This document shows, piece by piece, positions 38,496-48,586 of a stretch of DNA of 64,000 nt. Both the position numbers and the translations under genes were made by a program. How positions within the stretch are numbered: the stretch's first letter is position 1; each line of letters begins with the position of its first letter. The stretch comes from Polytrichum commune (taxonomy: Eukaryota > Streptophyta > Polytrichopsida > Polytrichales > Polytrichaceae). Location: positions 14,508,001 to 14,572,000 of the forward strand of contig OX485804.1 in assembly GCA_950295325.1 (NCBI GenBank), read 5' to 3'. The notes under the pieces are model-generated. The model was not told where the DNA came from and searched no databases. It saw only the letters and a list, made by a program, of their open reading frames with translations.

Positions 38496-38927
38496 TCTCT
38501 CAGCGAGATTATGAGATGGACTCTCAAACTGTACTCTCCCTCCATAACATTTCCTGGTGGATGTAAATAATGTTACACGTAATGGTTGACTCACTCATGC
38601 GTTTATTGAACTAACAGCGCTTGCAATTGGGTTGCTCTTGCATCTTATTGATAGTATTGAATTGGGTGGTGTAAGCAGGGTTTGGGTAAATCAGCAGCAA
38701 AAGAAGGGAAGGACAGCTTATTTCAGAAACAATTTTAGGATGGATTTTGATAAGTTCAATGTACATTTGTGGTTGTTTGTGTTATATAAGCTGCTCCTTG
38801 TGGGACACATTCTGAGAAAAATTGGTACTTTGGTATACCATGGTCATTCATACATTGATGCATGCCATAATGGATATTGTAGACATGGTTTTGTATCAAT
38901 GTTTTTGCCCTAATTATGATCTTGACC

Positions 38928-39423
38928 CCCAGGGAGTGCACTATTCATTAAAACCAAGCATCACGTGCGTGCATGCCCCTTATTAAAATACCCCTGTATA
39001 CATTTTATTTTTGCTAAAATCAAGCAATATACTTACAAATCTCATTGCTTCAAAATACATTTCCATACATACACAAGGGTCCAAAAACAAATACAGAAAT
39101 TGTATATAACATGTGTACAAATGTTTGGAAATGCAAAAATATGGCCCTATTATATGTATAATATCAAATCATAGATTTTTAGTTATAAAGTTGTTACTTA
39201 GTGGATGAAAAAACACATGATTCTTGGTCCAGGTCTGACTTGAACGCGTAAACGCGTAAATGCGTACTTTACATATATTTTTCTATAGCCTCATGTATAT
39301 CTACTTCTTGCTTAATAGCAATATGTCTCTTGTACGTACATTTTGTACATGCTTGTTTTAAATAATACCCCTTTTGTGCACCCACGTGTATAAATACAGT
39401 ACTTGAACAGTGCACTCCCTGGG
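38928..39423. mobile_element. 496-bp fold-back DNA transposon with 8-bp target duplication
   Basis: Left end CCCAGGGAGTGCACTATTCA; right end on the other strand CCCAGGGAGTGCACTGTTCA. Flanking it directly is TCTTGACC at 38920-38927 and again at 39424-39431, an 8-bp target-site duplication. Size, AT-rich interior and lack of coding make it a non-autonomous element. An 8-bp duplication fits hAT, and 8-11 bp would also fit Mutator-like elements; the superfamily is left open. Confidence 0.8.
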
Positions 39424-39728
39424 TCTTGACCCTTTCAGATATCATATGGATATGTCATCCTCAAAGATGATTGATATCATTTCATGAATGAGGATTATAC
39501 CATAAACCACAAAATTCTAGACCATTAGGGAAAAATTAGATTCCATGGAAAACAAATTAAAATAAAATACTCTAAACTAATGTGTGGGCTATCGCACCCA
39601 TGAATTGCAATTTTGTCATACTAACAATGCTATGAAAACAAAACACAAGTCAATCGCAAAATGCATCAATGATTTAATGAGAAGTAAGTTCGAGGATCTA
39701 TAAGGGTCCTCAATTTTCTAGGCATGCA

Positions 39729-40215
39729 TTTGAGACAAATGAACCATGTTTGCCATATTTTAAGCATGTCTTTGGAAAGTTTCTCAATACTCATAATGGA
39801 CTTCCGTTGAGTCTAGAGGTGATGGGTAATAATCTACATAAGGAGAAACGTTTAAGAATATGGGAATGGCCCATGCATAGATTGTTGAGAACATGACATG
39901 ATGGAAGACATGATGGAACTATGGATGAGAAAATTTGGAGAGCATTAAGGGTTAATTTTGATGAGCTAAATGACAAAGAGAAAAACAAGTTCTTGGACGT
40001 AGCTCGTTTCTTTTGCAAAAACTTACGGAGAGATGGTATTGCATTCACAAAAAGATCATTATATAGAAAATATGACAATGAAGTCAACAATTCTCCAACA
40101 AACCTTGGAAAGTCTTCAAGACAAGTCAATTCTGAAAGTTGATGAGGTTGGCGTATTAAATATGCATGATCACTTGTGCAACATGGGTTGAATGATTGTA
40201 GAAACGAAATATAAT
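39729..40215 (+). pseudogene. NB-ARC (NLR disease-resistance type) pseudogene fragment
   Basis: Encodes the GLPL-to-MHD part of a plant NB-ARC domain. NGLPLSLEVMGNNLHKEKR is the GLPLAL motif region; WRALRVNFDELNDKEKNKFL followed by DVARFF matches 'LRISYDGLDDEEKEIFLDIACFF'; LNMHDHLCNMG contains the MHD motif at 40162-40170. It is broken: TGA at 39894-39896 in the GLPL frame, a frameshift near 40080-40110 so that the MHD part lies in another frame, and TGA right after NMG where the family usually has Arg (a CGA to TGA change would explain it). No P-loop is visible upstream. Confidence 0.75.
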
Positions 40216-40621
40216 GGAACTCGGATCTAGAATCTATGTTTGGCGACGTTCATTGAATATCATAATTAAATGGTATGTTACATTGCTATGGATTTTTTAC
40301 AATGGTTTCTACCTATTAAAGTTCCATAATTTGCAAAAATTGTGTGGGTTGAGATGTGTGACAAAGTATAATGGAAATAGTAGAAGACCTAAATTACACC
40401 ATTTGTTTGTGAATGCAAGGCATGGAATTTGTGGAAGGTCTTTCATTCACAATGATTGAACAAATCTCCAAAAACACAACATACATACGATTGAACGCAA
40501 TGAATAGCCTACATTTGTTGAATGTTCTGACTACATTTGTTGTGTGTACATGTTTTGCTTGATGTTCTACAATTGCTCTGTGCTGCTGACATACTTGGAT
40601 GTTTAATGAGTGGATTGAATG

Positions 40622-40727
40622 GGGTTACCAATTCTTATTTCAATACTTGCATACAGTAATGAGTGGACCAAGCAGGGTTACCAATTCTTACCTCAATACT
40701 TGCATACAGTAATGAGTTTCTTGGTAA
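40622..40727. repeat. 53-bp tandem duplication
   Basis: 'gggttaccaattctta' with 'caatacttgcatacagtaat' follows at 40622 and again at 40675, nearly identical, so probably recent. Confidence 0.85.
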
Positions 40728-42560
40728 CTGATACAAATATCCTTTACAGAGGAGATGGAAACCTCTTCTTACATTCCGAAGGGCTGCTCAAAGTGCACAA
40801 ATTCATTGCTGTCTGCCGAAGTCCATCCAATTTACCAGTTGTGGTGAACAAAGGACACGATTAGCAGTCATCAAAGAAGACTCTGTGTGCAGTTTAATTC
40901 CATTTTTGTCACCTGGGTCTTTCTTGCACTGGTAACTGCAACACCTTGGTAGAGTAGGAGTATCTGAGTGTACCTTGAAACTTTCTTGTAAATTTGATGA
41001 TATGGTGGGTGAAGTCCTAAACTCACACGACAAGAGTGCAATGTGCAATCCCAACTCTGCAGATAATTCTGGTTGTTGGATTGGATGGGGATTTTTCTCA
41101 TGTAGTTAGCAATTGCAGATCACAAAGATTGTCATTTCAACGAAAATCGGAGCTGAGTTGAGATGCAAAAGTTATGAAAGGAAATACCCTTCTCTTTAAC
41201 AATCATATAAGTTCTTAGAGTTATATTATTGAACCTAGGATGTGCATGTTTTGAACACATAGTCCAATTTATAGTACATGTCATTTTGGTATTCGTGCGA
41301 TAGGGTGATCCCAATGTAAGATGGAAGGTGGCAGCCAAGTAGGTTACACTAAGATTCTTGCAAAACGGAAGGCACACAAACATTAAAAGATCGACCTTCT
41401 TCAAGCGGATTTCTCTTTTGCATTTGTATAATCACAAGCTTGCATTCAAGCCATGTGATTAAAGAATGCTTCACTTTTCTCATGACATGGGTCAATATCG
41501 AGCACAAGTACAAATACCACAACATTGTTAAGCTCCTTATGGGACCGCATAAATATGCACAAGGTTAGGGAGGTTTTTCCTATTGTTCTTGACCTCCCTA
41601 GAGCTTAGTCATGAATTTAATGGTTTGTCTCTTGAGATTGGGCACTTGTTGGGAGGTGTTAGGTTGGTGGGTCTAGCATGTCTATCCAAAGTATTTGTAG
41701 GGACCAGAGAGTTATGGCTAACACACCAAAGACAAGATGCACCTCCAAACACCGAATGGTTGCTCCCAACCTTTTAAACATAACTCTACAACCAAATTCA
41801 TGGTACCTATTAGGTGTCCAATTAAGAAGAGTGACCACACAAGGCCTGCAAACCTTAAGGTGAGCAAGCCTAATTCGCTTACTTCTTGATTGGACCACAT
41901 ACATTTTAGGGGTATGAGTGGTTAGATAGATGCATATCTAAAAATATACACCAAAAAATGTGTGTTTTTAAAGAGATTGGACTATGTGCTTTAAATTGTT
42001 AACCATTCTAGGTTCAATAGTCCACATAATTGGAGAGGGGGGGGGGAGGGGAGCTTTGACTACATAACGGTCAAGAGGAGAATGGATGATGAGCTACAAC
42101 AACAAGAAGACATCAATTAATACTTGCATGTTATGAAAAAATTGGGTGTGCTCATGGATGTAAACTATAGGTTATGGATGAAATTTCCTCTATGTGGATA
42201 GAAAAGTGCAAGAGAGTTGTTGAAAATGCCCTCCAATCGGCTACGGCTGGTTGTGTGGCTTGCTCATGGCTCCACTCAATGTCAATGGATATTGATAGCT
42301 CATAACAATTCATAATTAGCTCCAAAACTTTATGGGTTGATCTAATGTAGATTCAGTGCCTAGTTTGGTGACTTAACTTTTATCCAACGCCTATATTTGA
42401 GTGTGTGTGGTTAAGTGTGAATCCAAGAACGGACACCATAAAGAAATGTGTTTAAAAGAGATTGGACTATGTGTTTAACATATGTTGAACCATTCTAGAC
42501 TCCATAATCAACAAAATCAGGAGGGGAGGGCATCCTTCATGACTATTTAATTAGCACAAG
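40728..42560. other. intergenic with dispersed R-C copies
   Basis: No gene recognised. Contains two forward copies of the R-C motif and one reverse remnant (about 41250-41290), plus a G-run at about 42037-42046. Confidence 0.4.
41935..42050. repeat. dispersed repeat R-C, copies at 41.9 and 42.4 kb
   Basis: Core 'aaagagattggactatgtg', then a 'ttgttaaccattctag' block and 'tcaatagtccaca'. A second copy at about 42420-42530 has the same order. Others: 33510-33600 and 51735-51830 (forward); 2790-2870, 13815-13905 and 47345-47470 (reverse). Confidence 0.6.
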
Positions 42561-42912
42561 AATCTTCACTTTGATACCATTGAATAAAATACTCATATGA
42601 GCTCCAAGAATGCTGAGGAATGTGGCTATGACCTTGATTTGGATTTGCTAGCCATGCTCGTGCTAATCGCGTGTTTCATACCGGTATTGTAGGAGAAGTG
42701 GGCTAGTTGGAAAAAGCAACCATTTAAGACCCATCTACCTTACATCGGAAGGTGAAGGAAAGTGAAGAGGGTAAGACCTTATCCGGTGACCGGTTCAGCC
42801 GTGGGCGACAGAGCTTCGCTTCTCCACTAGAATTCTCCACACCCTTTCCTTGTGCGAGGCGTGGTGCCTCCATTCTCCAATTGCAACCGCCATCGCCGAA
42901 GCAGCAGCAGCT

Positions 42913-43230
42913 ATGGCGTCCTCCCTGGCCTCCTCCCTGCTCGGCACCCCCTTGGTCGCGCCCGCTGCAGCGAGGTCGGCATCGGTGGGAAGGAGCAGCA
43001 ACGGTGCGTCCGTCCTCAGGATAGAGTGTTCGTCGCATCCCCAGAAGAAGGCCACAGCGCACCATGCCAAGTCGCGGCCAAAGAAGCACCAACCCTACGA
43101 CAAGAACAGGAAGGGCCCGACGTACTACCCGCGCCTCCCAAAGGCTCCTCCCATCTGGGGCTTCGATACCTCAGACCTCGAGCAGACGTCCGAAGTAGGC
43201 GCCACCGAGAGTAGTGTTGTGGAAGCTTGA
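42913..43230 (+). CDS. PSRP6: plastid ribosomal protein cL38 (PSRP6)
   Basis: Plastid-specific protein of the chloroplast 50S subunit. Single exon, 105 residues. The first ~35 residues (MASSLASSLLGTPLVAPAAA, then RSASVGRSS) form a typical Ala/Ser-rich transit peptide. The mature part begins near IECSS and carries the family core QKKATAHHAKSRPKKHQPYD followed by TYYPRLPKAPPIWGF; spinach and Arabidopsis PSRP6 have QKKxTxHHxKTRPRK...YxPLPPLPPxW (known, from memory). No in-frame ATG lies between the upstream stop and 42913. The acidic tail (SDLEQTSEVG...) is variable. The stop is followed within 45 bp by a tandem array. Confidence 0.88.
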   Translation: MASSLASSLLGTPLVAPAAARSASVGRSSNGASVLRIECSSHPQKKATAHHAKSRPKKHQPYDKNRKGPTYYPRLPKAPPIWGFDTSDLEQTSEVGATESSVVEA

Positions 43231-43274
43231 AGTGCTTGCTGCAATGAATGAATGGGCGAGGCTAGATTCTCAAC

Positions 43275-44540
43275 GGATTGGGAGCAATGCAGCTGGAGTG
43301 AGTAGCTCGGTTGGAAACATCACGTAGGTTTAGGCATATTCCTTTTTTAGACACATTGTAACGAATTTCCTGCATCTTAGTTTGTGCACATTTTCCACAG
43401 TCTCTGGCCACCTGTGTGTGACATGCCTCAAGGGCGGGGGGTCTCACGAGTTCACCAAAAAACAGAAGAACAAACTTGCAATTCGCAGACCTTCTCTCTC
43501 CAATTCAATTACGGAATTGCGGAACTCTTGTGTGTATGCATGTGGAAGTGTGTATATGATGAGTGTAATTTTGATTGTGCTACCCTGATTGCACGGATTG
43601 GGAGCAATGGAGCTGGAGCACGGTTGGAAAGTTGTAGGTTTAGGCATATTCCTTCTGTAGGCATATCGAAACGAATTTTCTGCATCTTAGTTTGTGCGCA
43701 TTTTTCAGAGTTCCTGACATCTGTGTGTGCCATGCCTCAAGGGCGGGGGTCTCACGAATTCAGAAAAACAAGAACAAATATGCAATATGCATACTGCCTC
43801 TCTCTCTTCAACCCTCTTATCAAATCTGCGGAGGTCTTGTGTGTATGTGTGTGTGAGTGTGAACGTGTGTATAGGATGAGTGTGTTTTTGGTTGTGTTTC
43901 ATTTATGAGCTTACACCCTGATTGCACGGATTGAGAGTAGTGCGGTTGGAGTAGCACGGTCGGAAACATGTAGGGTTTATGCTTCCTTTTGTAGACATAT
44001 TGCAACGAATTTTCGGCATCTTAGTTTGTGCACACTTTCCAGAGTTTCTGACCATGTGTGTTTGACATGCGCAAGGCAGGGATCTCACGAATTCACAAAA
44101 ACCAGAAGAAAAAACTTGCAATTTGCAGACCTTTTCTCTCTACAACCTTCTTATCAAACTTGCGCGGAGTTCTTGTGTATGTGTATATGATGAGTGTAGT
44201 ATTGGTTGTGCTTCATTTGAGAGCTTATACCCTGATTGCACAGATTGGGAGTACTGTAAGTGGAATAGCCCGATTGGAAAATGTAGGGTTTAGTCTTCCT
44301 TTCTAGACATATCGTAACGAATTTCTGCGTCTTAGTGCACATTTTTGCAGATTTTCTGACCGTGTGTGCCTGGCGAGCCTGAACTCGGGGTCTCACGAAT
44401 TCACAAAAATAACAAATTTGCAATTTGCATACTCTCTCCAACCCTCTCATCAAATTGCGGAGCTTTGTTTGTGTGTGTGTTTCAGCGATGGTGAGGAATA
44501 ATTCCTGTTGTGAGGTTCAGTTATGAACTTATACCCTCGT
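43275..44540. repeat. four-copy tandem array, ~314-333-bp unit
   Basis: Units start at 43275, 43595, 43928 and 44242, each with 'ggattgggag.a.tg.agctgg' or its variant. Common order inside a unit: 'gtaggtttaggcat' (or 'gtagggttta'), 'acgaattt.ctgcatcttag', 'tttgtgcacattttccac', 'ctcacgaattcac.aaaaac', 'cttgcaatttgcagacc', 'gtgtgtatatgatgagtgta', 'accctgattgcac'. Divergence is roughly even across units. Partial frames on both strands repeat with the units but are interrupted differently, so I do not call them genes. It begins 45 bp after the cL38 stop and may lie in that gene's 3' untranslated region. Confidence 0.85.
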
Positions 44541-45053
44541 TATGAAAGCTCGACATCCTTTTGGCGTGGGGTTGGTTGTGTGAGATACTTGTTTGAATGC
44601 TTGCACTGATCTTCTATGAAGCTGCGAATGGAAACTAGGGTATGGATTGCAAATGCATCGATAGCTGTGGACACGAGTGAATTTCTGTCTACCTATCCAA
44701 TTCAACCAGCTATTCGACTTAAATGAAAGATTATTTTTATCTTCAATCTGCAATACATTCCAACTGGTTAACAATGCTTCCAAGGATGCATCCAAGCCAC
44801 TGCTGCTTTAATGAGATGACTTAAGTTATGTGCAGATAATTTGAACCAAATGTGGGCAAATACAGATATAAGTTATGCTTCATGGTCAAGAAGTTGAGAC
44901 AAAAAAATTTCAATGTGGGATCTAACATAAGATCACTCCACAATACAGGGTTATCATGTGGTGACTGCAAGGAAATTGGGGGAACTTATGAATGAATCTT
45001 ATCAGCTACTGAAGTTAATGGCAACCCGCTGCAGCTGCAAATGAATCCCCAAG
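44541..45053. other. intergenic, nothing recognised
   Basis: No gene, RNA or clear repeat is visible between the tandem array and the small fold-back element. Confidence 0.35.
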
Positions 45054-45194
45054 TAAGGTATGTGCACCTATTATGGACAATGTACCAAATATGAACACAA
45101 ACTATGATGTTCCTAGATTATAGATGTGAGATGAGAAACCAGTCCTAGATTGTGTCCATTAGGTACACTGCCCACAATAGGAGCACATACCTTA
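45054..45194. mobile_element. 141-bp MITE with ~34-bp inverted ends and AAG duplication
   Basis: Left end TAAGGTATGTGCACCTATTA pairs with the right end, which reads TAAGGTATGTGCTCCTATTG on the other strand; pairing continues to 'gtacc'. AAG precedes the left end (45051-45053) and follows the right end (45195-45197), a 3-bp target duplication. Non-coding. Confidence 0.7.
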
Positions 45195-45845
45195 AAGCTC
45201 CTCCCAGATCATGAATGGAAACATTATCAAGACTAACTGTTAAGCTATCAGTGTGGTCTTTTTCTTTTGTTGGTACAAATTGATAAATTCAATTGCGAAG
45301 AGTAACCAAGTACTAAACCCAATGTTGTCATCTACCTATATACAATGATGGTGAACGGTGTGCAATGCCATGGAATAATAACCTGAAACTCACTGGGGAT
45401 TAGAATATTAGAATGAAAATAATCAATTTTCATCTGAAATATTTCTCAAAATGTGACAAGTTTTCTTTTTCCTGTCATAATAAAAGTACTCGTCCTGAAA
45501 ATAGGTGTGGAAGGACTCGGACCAGGTTATTCTCCCAATTTTTCGTCAATGCAATGAGAGAAAAGTGTCAAGCGAACTTCACAACCGAAGTATGGATAGA
45601 ATGACCTGTGACCAAGCTGTTACTTAAATTGCAGTTGCCCAAGAAGATCCTCACTCATAATCTATTCCAAAGCCCAACACAAGATTCAGGCCAAATCCTT
45701 GCAGGACTTCGACGACACATTTCATGAGCTCCTTGATTCAGTATACTACTTAAAACGACTCGAGGGAAAATTTAGCTGAGATTTATTTGGCCTTGCGGAA
45801 TCAAATTGCGTGGGCTTGTGCCGACCAGTACTCTAAACAAGAGCC

Positions 45846-48586
45846 ATGGCTATGGCAGCCGCGGTGTGGAGGCCCTGGCAGCAGGCGCCCACACTTCAAT
45901 CCACAAGCCACGTTGAAGGTAAGTGGAACTTCGATGTATTTTGGTTGAATTTATGGGCTTATCATTGAATTTGAAACGTCTGCTTTCAATGTCCTACTGA
46001 TTTACATACTCCGAATGGGGAACTCCTACTTTCATTGGAACCTGAGTATGAAAGGAGAGATGGGGAGGATAAAATTTGATGGCCTTCAAACATTGGAATG
46101 CTAAACCCTAAAACCCTAAACCCTTTGATGCTTCCCTTCTCCAAATAATCACTAACAATTTAATTGGATCACTGGTGGAGAGGGTCTTGAAGGAATTAGG
46201 AAGCGGCTCAAAGTTAGGGTTAAGTGCATGAGCGAGACCTTCAGCAGCATCAAGCGGGGTGCTGTTGGGCCAGATCGATTCAAGGAAAGTGCGATTCCTG
46301 GCATGTACTGGGGGGACAGGTGCTGAAAACCTTCTTTCTTCCTTTATTTTTCTGTCACTTTCTTGGGTTGCAAAGAGAAATGGATCCAGACACCTCAAAA
46401 CCACAATGGCTGCAAATAACCTAATGGTTACTACATATGATATTCGTACATATGAGTCTTTTCGTGGGGAGTTAAATTGGTCCCCTATGTGTTTCCATTG
46501 GTTGTTTTGCATTTGATCTTTTTAGTTTCAGTAGTGGTGGTACACGCTCGGAGGTAGTGTTTGAATTTGAGGAAAGAGCAACCCATATCGGTTCATTGAG
46601 AGCCTCATTTAGCACCTCTTGGCATGCCAAAATGACTTTGACCCTCAATGACCCCATATAGAATGTTGATGTTCTTCGTTCAAACCTACACATTACCTCC
46701 GAGTAACCTCGCACTGAAAACATACCGAACATAGAAGATGTTGTATGCAAAACAACCAACTCCCAACCAAAATCTTGTTGTGTTAGAGGATAACTCTATT
46801 GGGTTTGTCTGTGCAGTGTTAACCTTGGGGAGGAGGTAGCTGTGAAATTCAAAATAGGGACAGAAACTGTAAGCATTTGTTCTTGAACCCTATTTGGCTT
46901 TCCTGTTGAGTTGCACTGCTTTCACATTTGATGGCATTACACATGTATGGCAATGGTTCATAGGAGGTGAAGTTGAAGTTGTAATCTCCCTCTTAGAAGG
47001 CAAGTTCGGTAGAGTTTAGGAATACATCTTGTAGTTTATGGTTTAGGGTTGTGGGTGGTGGGTCTTTACAAGCTTGGTTACCAAATATCTCTGAAATTTT
47101 GTGAAGCATGGTAAGATCCACACAACGTAGATGGGCCTTATGTGGTAATTTTTTTGCTGTTTTCTACCTTATCCTACATGGATTGGCGAGGTTGAAATTA
47201 CTGTGCGTTTGCAAATGTATCTGAAGAAGCCAGGATCATTCTCAGAAAGTTTTGGAGCTAATCTCAAATTGTTCTGCATTATCAAAGTCCACTGACAGTG
47301 AGCCATAAGAAGGCCACATAGGTTCCCCCCTCGCCCCCATTTTTATGTGGAATATCAAGTCTAGAATGAATGGTTAACAAATTTGAGCATGTAGTCCAAT
47401 TTCTTTTAAACACATCATATCTTTCTGGCGTCCATTCTTAGATCTGCACGTAACCACGCACCACTGAATATAGATGTTCAATTAAGGTAAGGAACTGAGT
47501 TACGCCCACTTACCTTATTTGTTGCCCATGAATTTAAGGCATAATTAAGATAAACCATGAATTCCTCAGAGAATAGATACAACTCTGAACTCGTATACTT
47601 TTCCATGGCTTGCATTTTGTTCAGGTGATGGTGTCAGCGCAAGCGGGTGAGAATCTCCTCAAAGTTGCAGAGCGGTGTGGAGCCATAACTGTAAATGCTG
47701 TGAGTAAATTTAACACATAAAACTTTGTTTTCACTCTTTTCAGCAGTCATGTTCTTGTTGATGAAGATCAGCAGGTTGTAATTGCTTCTTGTTACTCTTG
47801 TGGTTACCTATCTCCTTGTTTCACAACCCTCTCTAGGTCAGCAGACAAGTGTAGTTATTTTAATCCTATCGGGATGGATATATCAAATTGTGAAAACCTC
47901 TCATACTTTGAAGGGGAAACGAGAAATCTGAATGAGAACTCTGTTTTTATCCTACCTTCTGGAACATAATACTGATAATATTTTTCTTAATAATATGGGC
48001 ACAGGATTTCTGCTTTGAAGGAGCATGCTGTCACTGTGAAATGGAAGTTCTGGGTGGAGCCACTGAGGCGAGTTTTTATTAATTACTTCAAGTGTGACTT
48101 CATGTGGAATAGATCACTCCAAGATAAGGAACTCCAGTATTTGTTCTTGAAGCTAGAATTTGTTCTTGAGAGCGTCCTTACACATGCTTAAGAATGCTAT
48201 GAACAGTTTCACGGGCTCATATGACGACTAACCTTGCTATATAACTTTCTTTTCACATGTTTTGTTGTCAAACATAAGAGACTCAATGTTGCCATTGTAA
48301 CCTGTCTATTTCACTATATACTCAGGTTGGCTATCGTGCTGAGGTGAAGGGAGGATCACTCATCCGCAGCTGTCTTTGCCCAGTAAGTTTGTTCCAAGCT
48401 TAGATACTCTCATGGCAACTACACTAAATTTTCCTATTAGTGTGGGTGGAAATATTTTTTGTGGTAATCCGTATTGATGAAATAAATTTGGTGCTATTGG
48501 ATGTTGGGCAGGTACCAAGCACAAAGGGCACAGTGGAAGTAAATATTATCAACAATGATGAAGGATGGGATGATTTAATTGTTTGA
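45846..48586 (+). CDS. plastid-type [2Fe-2S] ferredoxin-like protein (7 exons)
   Basis: Predicted small iron-sulfur protein; partner and pathway unknown. Exons: 45846-45918, 46181-46319, 46817-46868, 47625-47699, 48005-48067, 48326-48382, 48512-48586; phases close to 177 residues. Residues 1 to about 45 are Ala/Ser/Arg-rich and transit-peptide-like. The beta-grasp core runs VAVKFKIGTET, VSAQAGENLLKVAERCG, then the cluster loop C116-FEGA-C121-CH-C124 (the C-x4-C-x2-C of plant ferredoxins), and SLIRSCLCP with C150 and C152 as candidate fourth ligand. Spacing to C150 is 25 residues, shorter than the usual 29. It ends in an acidic EGWDDLIV. Intron 5 starts with GC (GAG|GCGAGT); no GT donor keeps frame. 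The exon 2 acceptor is my least certain junction, though CACTAAC, a good branch-point match, lies ~30 bp upstream. Confidence 0.82.
46497..46760. mobile_element. fold-back MITE, family M3 copy 1, in ferredoxin-like intron 2
   Basis: Left end 'attggttgttttgcattt' pairs with right end 'atgcaaaacaaccaac'. A second inner inverted repeat is built on 'cggaggtagtgtttgaa' and 'ttcaaacctacacattacctccg', and a third on 'tcattgaggg' arms around 'cacctcttggcatgcc'. Shares this architecture with 52088-52350 and 54181-54390. Confidence 0.7.
47345..47475. repeat. dispersed repeat R-C, reverse copy in ferredoxin-like intron 3
   Basis: Read on the other strand it gives 'gtttaaaagaaattggacta', 'catgctcaaatttgttaacc', 'attcattctagactt', the R-C core in order. 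Confidence 0.6.

Noticed and set aside
43384-43908. Long plus-strand frame through the tandem array, with internal repetition in its product
   Set aside because: The repetition only mirrors the DNA units; the frame is interrupted in units 3 and 4 and is Cys/Val-rich from GT tracts.
46100-46130. 'ctaaaccctaaaaccctaaaccct' fragment as an interstitial telomere
   Set aside because: Only about three units; such short teloboxes occur by chance and as ordinary plant intron or promoter motifs.
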